NCBI GenBank assembly: GCA_016584495.1
Contig: WAID01000002.1
Coordinates: 620,001 to 684,000, forward strand
Source of the DNA: Celoporthe dispersa
Taxonomy: Eukaryota > Ascomycota > Sordariomycetes > Diaporthales > Cryphonectriaceae
Direction of reading: 5' to 3'
Length of the DNA: 64,000 nucleotides
The notes beneath the pieces are model-generated. The model saw only the letters and a list, made by a program, of their open reading frames with translations, was not told the DNA's origin and searched no databases. The position numbers and the translations under genes are program-made. How positions within the stretch are numbered: the first letter of the stretch is position 1; each line of letters begins with the position of its first letter. Below are positions 11,101 to 19,916 of the stretch, piece after piece.

Positions 11101-12888
11101 CGGCTCGCCACAAGAGGCTGGCAGACAGCTGCTGGGCCTGAACAATGCGGCTAACGCTGGTCCCGTAAATCCTGGGAAGAGTGGACTACGGCATACATCG
11201 AGCGCAATCAATTTGCTAGGACGAAGAGACAGCAACAAGGCCGTGGCTGAGACAGGCACCACAGACGCGAACGCGACCGGGCGGTTGGAAGGACTCTTTT
11301 CGCCTGCGGCTCCGTCCAGATTTTCCATCGATGGCGAAGGCGTCGACATGAACACCTCAGGGCGGCTGCAATTCAACCACAACTACCCAGGGAACGATCC
11401 TCATATCCTGAAGATGCTCGATTCCATGTACACGGACAACTATCCGCGTGATGTCGCCGAATTCGGTCCCTTGGTCACGCCTATCACGCGCCGAAAAGCC
11501 AGCAGGGGCTCAAGCGGGCAGGCTGGCGATGGCTGGAAGCCGACGGGAAAACTGGTGGCGACATTTTCCGAACATGTTGGCGCCGTCCGTCGCATTGCAG
11601 TGTCTCCTGATCACGTCTTTTTCGTCACTGGCGGCGATGACGGCGCAGTAAAGGTATGGGATACCACGAGGCTGGAGCGCAACATTGCACACAGGTCTCG
11701 CCAGACACATCGACACGCCCCAGGAGCCAAGGTCACAGCGCTGTGCTTCATCGAAAATACGCACTGCTTCATCAGTTGCGCAAGCGATGGAAGCGTTCAC
11801 GTGGTCAAGGTTGAGACCGCGACGGCCAGCGGCCAAACGCGATATGGCAAGCTGCGGCTGCTGAGGGAATATCAGCTACCAGACGAGGGCGAAGAATTCG
11901 CTGTGTGGTGCGAGCATTACAAGCAAGAGGCCAATTCCATCATGGTCATCGCGACGAATCGGTCTCGGATCCTCAGCATTGATCTCAGAACGATGAGCCT
12001 GATGTTCGTGCTAGAGAACCCTGTCCATCATGGCACCCCGACATGTTTCTGCATCGACAGAAAGAGGAACTGGCTCTGTCTCGGGACCTCGCATGGCGTC
12101 CTAGATCTTTGGGATCTTCGCTTCAAGATGCGCCTCAAGGGCTGGGGTGTAAAAGGGGGTCTTGCATTTATCGACTTTCCATACACCCCATCAAAGGTCG
12201 TGGCAAGTGGGTTTGCGTCTCTGGTGGCACTGGCCAGGGCGAAGTCACTGTTTGGGACCTTGAGAAGACGTCATGTCGAGAGATCTATCGCGTTGGCGGC
12301 ATTAAGGAAGGCCTCAAGGGTTGGGAACCATGGGACGTAGATGAGGACAGGCAAGACGGGATGCTGAACCGCTTCGCAACGAACATTGAACCAACAGCGA
12401 CCGGTAACGCCGACCGCGGTGTACGAGCCATGATCGTGGGCAGTAGTGCACTCGAGGGCAGCGACCAGCGAGACGTCCGACATGCCTACATCTTGACAGG
12501 AGGCTCGGACAAGAAACTACGCTTCTGGGATCTCACCAGGATCGAGAACTCGGCCGTGTTCAGCGGCCTGATGCTGGACGAGGGCAAGCCGACGTACTCG
12601 GCCAGTCATCCTACTACCACCATGACACTGAATACGGAGAGACTCCCACGTAGCCAGGCGTCGGGTGGGACCTCCAACGACGCGGCAGACGGAGCTCGCG
12701 GGTCTTCTCGGCGAGCTAATGGTGCTGGCAGGAGTGCCAGGACGATCCGCACGACGGTCATCTCTGTGGAGCAGCAGCAGCTGCTGAAGTCACATTTGGA
12801 CTCCATACTAGACGTCGCATTGCTCGAGAGCCCGTATACCATGACCGTGTCGGCGGATCGGTCAGGCGTTGTCTTTGTGTTTCAGTAA
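8168..12888 (+). CDS. VPS15: VPS15, regulatory pseudokinase of the Vps34 PI3-kinase complex (frame broken twice)
   Basis: Exons 8168-8381 and 8452-12888, about 1550 residues after two one-base corrections. VPS15 activates and anchors the class III PI3-kinase Vps34 on endosomal and autophagic membranes. The protein begins MGQGFS, an N-myristoylation signal. A degenerate kinase domain follows, with YHGDIKAEN as catalytic loop and DFSSSF where DFG is expected, then HEAT-type helical repeats (roughly 400-800) and a C-terminal WD40 propeller (LVATFSEHVGAVRRIAVSPD through GVVFVFQ). The length and domain order match the family. The frame breaks near 10327 (one G missing, restoring NIWVREAAAEF) and in the G run 12155-12159 (restoring IYRLSIHPIKGRG). 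The acceptor at 8450-8451, rather than the AG seven bases earlier, keeps the frame. Confidence 0.95.
10327..10328 (+). other. Apparent -1 frame break (VPS15)
   Basis: The reading HPNIW continues as noise in one frame, while VREAAAEFLSAAAKYLSP continues in the next. Adding one G at TGG-TG joins them exactly. The break lies within the HEAT-repeat region, near residue 697. Confidence 0.8.
12155..12159 (+). other. Apparent -1 frame break in a G run (VPS15)
   Basis: The WD40 reading WGVKGG stops being conserved and resumes in another frame as IYRLSIHPIKGRGKWVCVSG. One extra G in the five-G run repairs it. The position corresponds to about residue 1306. Confidence 0.8.
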
Positions 12889-13597
12889 ACTTCAAGAGCG
12901 CGGCGTAACAGGAAGCATGCTGGGTTTACGAAACGGAAATCGATCTTGGAGCGCCCTGTCATGCGGTAGATACCGTTGCTGGAGGACATCTCCGTCAGTG
13001 ACATCAATACAAATTTTGAGATCATCAGAATTCACTCGGTAAATCAAGGCAAAGGAAGCATTATGTAGCCTCCATGCAAGGTAAAAACAGCAAAACCTCT
13101 TGTGATATAAACCTATGAGCAAATATGAACACCCTTTGCCACCCTCCCCTCCCCCCCAACCTAAAAAAAAAAAAAGGAAAAGAAATTACATACTGCACAG
13201 ACAAGGATAAATACAGATGCAACCTGAAAATAGGATTCATGAGCTTAGACAGACTTCACAGACCTCCATGGTGAAGTACCTAACTCGTTCTCAGCTGGAA
13301 TCTTGTGGTTTCATGACCTACCCCGGGGTGTAAGTAAGAAAGTACACGTACCCTAACCCTTGATCTTTCTTTCTGCGGAAAAGTTGACCTCAACTCTGGG
13401 CAGGCAGGCACGCGAGAGCGGCCTCAACGACGCGACCAGCTCTGTACATCACCACTTCATATGCAGGGCGACTATCGCCGTACGAACTTTTATCCTCAGC
13501 CGCGCGCACCCAGGAGAGACGCATCCCTGACCTAACCCCAACAGAACGACAACCACACACACACACACGAGGTAAACCACCGTCAAATTCGCCCAAG
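12889..13597. promoter_or_regulatory. VPS15 3' region and LEA1 promoter
   Basis: Both flanking genes run forward. The region has an A-rich run near 13162-13184 compatible with 3' processing of VPS15, and a CCCTAACCCT element at 13351-13360 upstream of LEA1. A CA repeat lies just before the LEA1 start. No gene is seen. Confidence 0.45.
13351..13360 (+). promoter_or_regulatory. CCCTAA (telo-box-like) element
   Basis: CCCTAACCCT lies about 240 bases before the LEA1 start. Telomere-repeat-like boxes bind Tbf1/TRF-type factors in fungal promoters of RNA-processing and ribosomal genes. Function here is inferred from the motif only. Confidence 0.3.
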
Positions 13598-14759
13598 ATG
13601 GTGCGCCTGACGGTGGATCTTATCCAAAACTCCCTGTCGTACCTCAACCCGCTCAAAGAGAGGGAGCTTGATCTCCGAGGTGCGTTTATGGAAAGGACAG
13701 ATGCTACACTTTTGATCTTTGTCGGAGAGAGCTAGAGTTGATATCAATTTTTCATTGTCATTGTCGGCAAATAGGACACAGAATACCAACCATCGAGAAC
13801 CTTGGTGTCGCGGGCGTACGTATTTCTTTCTGGTCACCCCCTCCCTCCCCCCCCAAAAACCCAGCCCTCGTTTGCTGTACCCACGGTGATGATCGTCAGG
13901 AACTGACCTCAAAGGAAACGCCAGCCACAAGACGCGATAGACTTCACCGACAATGACATCCAAATCCTCGGCAACTTCCCGCTGTCCCCGCGGATACGCA
14001 CCCTCCTGCTCGCGCGCAACCGCGTCGCCTCGATCCAGCCCACCCTGCCCGGCTCGATCCCTAACCTGACGAACCTGGTGCTCGCGTCCAACCAGCTGGC
14101 CGAGCTGGCGGATCTGGACGTGTTGGGCAAGTTTGGGCGGCTGACGCAGCTGGTTCTGATGGATAATCCCGTCACGAAAAAGGAGGTGCGTTTACTTCCC
14201 TGATCCGGTGGCGCAAAAGGAAAAGGAGAAGGAAAGACGAAGATAAACCTTGGCCTAGGGTATTTGGGACAGCGTGGGCAGCGAACAATACTGACATATG
14301 GCTGGCTGTTGTAGCACTACCGGTACTGGGTGGTATGGCGGTGCCCCACGGTGCGCTTCCTGGACTACCAGAAGGTCAAGCAGGCAGAGCGTGACAAGGC
14401 CGCCGAGCTGTTCGGCACGGCCGAGGAGCCAACGGAGCTCGCATCCAAGGTCAGTCTTGACACACACACACCCCCCCTTGGAGATCTCTTCTCCTGTGGG
14501 CAGAAGCAGCAGCTAACGGCCGGGCCACATGCAGATCATGGGTGTCAGGTCAACAACCTTCAGTGCGGCTGCGGCTAACGGCGCGGCGGCGCCCCGGTCG
14601 AGAATGAAGCGCCTGAAGCTTACAGACAAGGAGAAGCAGAGGTTACAGGAGAGGATCAAGAAAGCGGGGAGTCTAGAGGAGATCATACGGCTAGAGAAGG
14701 ATTTGGAGGAGGGCCGACTGCCTCCTGGCATCCTGAGTGAAGATGCCATGGAGGAGTGA
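13598..14759 (+). CDS. LEA1: U2 small nuclear ribonucleoprotein A' (Lea1)
   Basis: Exons 13598-13679, 13775-13815, 13925-14185, 14315-14449 and 14535-14759, 247 residues, all phases consistent. The protein pairs with U2 B'' on stem-loop IV of U2 snRNA and supports branch-site recognition in the spliceosome. It starts MVRLTVDLIQ and has leucine-rich repeats (ENLGVAG, NDIQILGNFPLSPRIRTLLLARNRV, LTNLVLASNQLAEL, LTQLVLMDNPV), then the cap segment HYRYWVVWRCPTVRFLDYQKV typical of U2A'. The charged C-terminal tail has LTDKEKQRLQERI. Exon 2 is only 41 bases. The gene is complete and unremarkable. Confidence 0.95.
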
Positions 14760-14986
14760 GATGGGTCTGACGGTGGAAGGGCATCCGCCCCACAGGAAGG
14801 ATATGCTTCTGTAGGAAGCAAGAACTCGTATTGCCAGTAGAGCATACTATCATCTGCTCGGTACCAAGGCATCAAAAGTAAATGATTCTAGGCAGCAATA
14901 AATCAGCATTGCCCCCACCCAAGACCCCGACCTAGTCCTCCCGGGTTCAGAACGGGGTAACACCGGCCATTCACATTAACAATTGT

Positions 14987-15769
14987 CTAGCCTGTCATCT
15001 GCACATCCTCGTCCTCCTCACCAACCTCCGCGGCCGGCTCATCAGCCGGGCCCGCGCTCTGAGGTTTCTTCACCGCCTCGTGCGCTCCGAGGCCGTTCGG
15101 CATGGTCTTCTGCTTCTTGCCATTGGTCTGCGCTGGCTCGTGCGGCTGGTCGCCGGCGGTCTTGGAGCCGGTGAGCTTCGCGCGGGTCTCGGCGGCCTTT
15201 GCTTGATCTGCTTGTAGGGCACCGTCTTGGGGATGGTGTCGTCTAGGAACTCCAGGTTGTCCTTGTAGGTGACAGCAGCCGCTGTTGTGAGTCGGTCTTG
15301 TCAGCGGAGACTGTCGCTTGAGTACCACGGAGTACGTGTAGAGGCAGAGAAGGGGGTGCTTACAAAGATCCTTGTACTGTATGTTCCTCCGTGGTTTCCT
15401 GTCCAGCTTGGCCATGTTATGGCCCTGCTCTGCGATGTACTGGATGAACAGCTCCTGGGTAGTCAAGGTCAGCCCTGTGTCCTTGATACATTAAGTGAGA
15501 TGAGACAGTGCGGGAGGAGCTCTTACAGTAGCCATCGTGATGGCGAAAGCTGCGTTGTTTGAGCAGATGCTGATGTCTGGATCTACTGCAATGATCTTCT
15601 TGACTCTGGATACTGTGCGCAGTTCTTGTCAGTCTCCTAGGCCAGAAAGTGAGAGAGGTCATGGGTGGTGGTGAGTGGTGAGCGAGAGGGGGTGAGAAAA
15701 CTTACATGGCAGCTGAACCTGGCCCGTCACCTCCTTGCGGGGCCGTATTGGTGTGGTATTGTATGGCAT
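14987..15769 (-). CDS. DPB3: Histone-fold protein, Dpb3 / CHRAC1-like (frame broken once)
   Basis: Exons (minus) 15706-15769, 15527-15612, 15364-15454 and 14987-15281, about 178 residues after a one-base correction. The core VQLPLSRVKKIIAVDPDI, CSNNAAFAITMATELFIQYI and NIQYKDLSAAVTYKDNLEFL is an NF-YC-class histone fold. It resembles CHRAC1 and the Dpb3 subunit of DNA polymerase epsilon, small proteins that pair with a Dpb4/NF-YB-type partner in replication or chromatin remodelling. The tail is acidic (GEEDEDVQ). The conserved part and the tail are in different frames; one missing base near 15202 (IKAKAAETRAKL) explains it. Family membership is firm, but the choice between Dpb3 and CHRAC1 is an inference. 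Confidence 0.85.
15202..15203 (-). other. Apparent -1 frame break (Dpb3-like gene)
   Basis: Between VPYKQIK and KAAETRAKL the frame shifts by one base. Adding one base at the CC/GG position joins them. The reading stays open to the stop at 14987. Confidence 0.6.
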
Positions 15770-16552
15770 CTTGTAATTCGAGCCTCGGGCTCTTCCTGTG
15801 AGGGGAGGCAAGAGAGAACCGGTTGTGATTGTGGAAGTGAAGAAGAGGTCGAGGTAGAGGCCGCTTCCACACTCGAGGACTGATATATCCGGAGGTCGTG
15901 TAGTCGGATTGGTTCAGCGAGGGATCCGTGCTATCTCAGATGGCTCAAGACTCTCTATATCGTGGGGGCTGATGGTGATTTTCAGGTATCAAGGTAATTT
16001 TCATGCTCATATGTGAGAAGCCTCGGTGGTGGTGGTTTAATTGAGACGCGGTTCCAATCCCGGACGCGACAGGGGCGCTGAGGGAAAGTTGTAGAGAGAG
16101 AGAGTCAGGGCTACCCCACCCTAGACAAGGTATTTGTCGCCCAGAGACGCAGGATGAGGTAAGATGTGTCTGGCTTGGAAAGTACTTGGTGTGTACCAAG
16201 TCTCCTGAGCAGAAAGATGACAGGCAGACCAGGGCTTGGGGACTAACAAAGAAAGAAAAGACAGAGAGAGAAGAAGAAAAAGAAAGACAAAGAGAAAGAA
16301 GAAAATAAACATGCCAGAAGCCTCTCTGCTGCTGTTCTCGATGGGATTGGGGGTGATGGATCTCCATGGTACGGGGGTACTATGGTAGCAGGGTAGGTAC
16401 CCTTCCAGCGCCTTCGTCCTCCTCCTTTAGTCCCCTAAATGGGTCCTCCCATAGCATAAGCACATCCTAGTCGCAGGCGCCGCTGGCTGTAACGTCGACG
16501 TTCTCCCTATTCCGCACCTGGATCATACCCACGCCGACCATATGTCTCCAAG
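15770..16552. promoter_or_regulatory. Divergent promoter region, Dpb3-like / CLC
   Basis: Roughly 780 bases between divergent starts. It contains a polypurine block of about 70 bases (16240-16312) and the GTAGGTACC-type words common in Sordariomycete intergenic DNA. No gene is seen. Confidence 0.45.
16240..16312 (+). repeat. Polypurine tract
   Basis: An almost uninterrupted A/G stretch of GAAAG, AGAGAG and GAAGAA words in the CLC upstream region. Read on the other strand it is a CT-rich tract of the kind found near fungal transcription starts. Confidence 0.7.
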
Positions 16553-19250
16553 ATGCAAGCACGGCGCAGGCCTTCCGTGACCTCGCGCCTCTCCTTCGCC
16601 ATCAGTACCGCCAGTAATGCCGAGCGTGGAGAGTCCGTGGACGAGCCAAATGTTGCTGCTGACCGTCAGATCGAGGAGGAGATCGCCGAGATCAAGCGTT
16701 ATGAGGTAACACTTAGCACCACCTTCACGCTCCCCTTGGCTCCTCGAGGGCTGGTGTGTCTTCGCCGATGCTGACGCCTCCTCTCTGCACAGGACTTCAC
16801 AACCATAGGTACGGTCCGAATGTGCGATGCGACTCTCGATGCCGCCGGAAGCGCCGCTTACATGAAAGAACAGATTGGGTGCAGGATGCCGCGAGGGAGC
16901 GATCCCGACGCAAGGCCCGCAGGAAACACACATCCAACCTCTACGACACCGGCCAGGTCGACTGGCGCCACAGGGCCTATGCTGCCTATGAGTCCGCGCA
17001 AGGATGGATCGTGGTGACCATCATCGGTGCCGCCATTGGGCTCAACGCCGCCTTCCTGAACATCATTACTGAGTGGCTGTCCGACATCAAGATGGGACAC
17101 TGCAAGACCGCCTTCTACCTAAACGAGAAGTTCTGTTGCTGGGGCGAGGATAACGGTCAGTGGACGTGGAATGAATTCGTTTCTGGCCAGAACTGGAGAC
17201 GGCCCGCTGACACCACAGGTCGAGAGCAGGCTGTCCGGCTTGGCACCGCTGGACGGGGTTCGAGCCTGCTAATTTCGCGATCTACATCCTCTTCGCAACG
17301 ACATTTGCGCTCGTGTCGGCCACCTTGGTCAAGTGCTACGCTCCTTACGCTGCCGGCTCGGGCATCTCCGAGATCAAATGCATCATAGCAGGTTTTGTGA
17401 TGAAGGGCTTCCTTGGGTTCTGGACCCTGATCATCAAGTCTGTCTGCCTGCCACTGGCCATCGCCTCTGGCCTCTCCGTCGGGAAGGAAGGTCCCAGTGT
17501 ACACTACGCTGTCTGCACTGGAAATGTGATAGGGAGGCTGTTCACCAAGTACAAGCGCAGTGCCTCCAAGATGCGGGAGCTGCTGAGCGCATGCGCTGCC
17601 GCAGGCGTTGCTGTCGCTTTCGGAAGCCCCATCGGCGGTGTCTTGTTCTCGCTAGAAGAGATGAGCAACTACTTTCCCCTCAAGACCATGTGGCGGAGTT
17701 ACTTCTGTGCTCTCGTCGCGACCATGGTCCTGGCTGCCATGAACCCTTTCAGAACCGGACAGCTTGTCATGTTCTCCGTCCACTACGATCGGACGTGGCA
17801 TTTCTTCGAGATACCCTTCTACATCCTCATTGGCGTCTTCGGTGGTCTCTACGGCGCCTTCGTCATCAAATGGAACCTCCGCTACCAGGCCTTCCGCAAG
17901 AAGTACCTGGCACAATACCCGGTTCTGGAAGCGACCCTGCTCGCTACTGCAACTGCCGTGGTGTGCTACTGGAATGCCTTTCTGAGGATAGACATGACAG
18001 AGAGCATGGAGATTCTGTTCCTCGAATGCGAAGGCACAGAGGACTACCATGGGCTCTGCGACGCCCCCGACCGGCTTTGGAACATCCTGTCCCTGACTTC
18101 GGCAACTCTGATCCGCATCTTCTTCGTCATCATATCGTACGGCTGCAAAGTACCCGCCGGGATCTTCGTGCCCTCGATGGCTGTTGGCGCGACATTTGGG
18201 CGGGCTGTCGGTATCATCGTTCAGGCTATCCACGACGCCCATCCAAACAGCTCCTACTTCGCGGCCTGCGAGCCAGACGTGCCCTGTATCACCCCAGGCA
18301 CCTACGCCTTCCTCGGCGCCGCCGCAGCACTCGCCGGCATCATGCACATCACCATATCCGTCGTGGTCATCATGTTCGAGCTCACCGGGGCTCTGATCTA
18401 CATATTACCAACCATGGTCGTCGTCGGCGTCACAAAGTGGGTCAGCGAGCTGTTCGGGCGCGGAGGAATCGCAGACCGCATGATCTGGTTCAGCGGATTC
18501 CCCTTCCTAGACAACAAGGAGGAGTCCAACCTAGGCGTGCCAGTCTCGCAGGCCATGATCTCAGACGTCATCTCCATACAGGCCACCGGCCTAACGCTCG
18601 GTGATGTCGAGCGCCTGCTGGTCGAGGACAAGTACCAGGGATTCCCGATCGTCGAGAACGACAAGACGCTGGTGGGATACATTGGACGTACCGAGCTGCG
18701 GTACGCGATCAACAGGATCAAAAAGCAGCGGTCCTTGGGCCCCAGTGCGCGGTGTACATTCTCGAGCTCCCGCAGCGGCGAAACCAACCCGCCCACGACC
18801 CCCTCCACTCCCCACATCACCGTCCAGCTGGACCCCATGTCGTCGGCTTCGATAGACTTCAGCCGCTTCGTGGACACAACACCAGTGACAGTGCACCCCC
18901 GCCTACCGCTCGACACCGTGATGGAGCTGTTCCGCAAGATCGGCCCGCGGGTCGTCCTCATCGAGTACCACGGCAAGCTCAACGGCCTCGTCACCGTCAA
19001 GGACTGCCTCAAGTACCAGATCAAGGAGGAGGCCGCCGAGAACCCGCGCGACGACCAGGACGTCGTGCGCGCCCAGGAGAGGCTCTGGGGCGTGTTCCAG
19101 CAGGTGGCCGGCTGGGTGGCCGACAAGGTGTCGCGTGCCTCTGGAGGTCGGATACGCCTGACCGGCCCGAACGACAACCTCTCGAGCGGGCCTATCATGG
19201 ATGGGACCGAGCAGGTGGAGGATGATGGTGTCGAGCTGGAGGATAGATAG
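16553..19250 (+). CDS. GEF1: CLC-type chloride/proton transporter, Gef1-like
   Basis: Exons 16553-16705, 16793-16808 (16 bases), 16874-17155 and 17230-19250, 823 residues. It moves chloride, probably coupled to protons, across Golgi or vacuolar membranes. Visible CLC signatures are GSGISEIKCII, GKEGPSVHYA with the gating glutamate, and AGIFVPSMAVGATFGRA. Many membrane helices lie between residues 100 and 600. Two C-terminal CBS domains follow (VSQAMISDVISI to VGYIGRTEL; DTTPVTVHPRLPLDTV to NGLVTVKDCLKYQ). The Cys pair FCCWGEDNG and the N-terminal DFTTIDWVQDAARE are shared with fungal Gef1-type proteins. The second coding exon is a micro-exon. No frame defect. Confidence 0.95.
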
Positions 19251-19916
19251 GCGGATCGGAATAGACTCAGGATAGACCTTTGTTCAATCTATGCGCATTT
19301 GTAATATATCACAAGCATGAATCAAGACTCAGACATACACAAATCTTTTTTTTTTTAAAAAAAGTACGTGGTTCGCCGTCCTAGATAATAACCATAGCCG
19401 GCCTCAGTGTCTTGGGATGGATTTACGTACAGCCAGTGACACTTTCACCTGTCCTGGACATCCTTGGGGCCCATGCTCTCTTTTCCTCTCAATCACCCTT
19501 CGGCGGCACGCCATTTGGCTGAGCAGTACTTCACAAGGCACATCACTCATTTCATCGTTGCAAGAGATACCATGACTTTTTGATTTCATGTCGTTATGTA
19601 TTTCATGAACCGTTTCCACAAAATCCTGCTTGTTCTTTGTTTTGTTTTTATACCCGGAAATGACAGTAATGACACGATATGTCAAGAATGCAAAAGTGAC
19701 CGGGCTATGCGATGACCACCAAATTCCCCTCTTCCGTATACCTGTGTTTGCGCTGCTGATGCAGGGGATGGTTGGTGTCTGGCTAGCTCACTGTAGTGCA
19801 CAGTATCCAGGCTGAGCGGTCTGGTGAATGCGCAACATGTTACCGGGGGGCGGTGCCCCGGCTGTGCTCAGGGAGGCAAGACAGGCAGCGGGGCATTGCT
19901 ACACCCCGAGGTACGT
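19251..19916. other. Convergent intergenic region
   Basis: Lies between the 3' ends of CLC and EGT1. It contains an 11-T plus 7-A stretch (19346-19363) likely near the polyadenylation zone of CLC. No conserved frame is seen. Confidence 0.5.

Noticed and set aside
17333..18604. Second long open frame inside the CLC gene
   Set aside because: Arg/His/Pro-rich shadow of the true frame.
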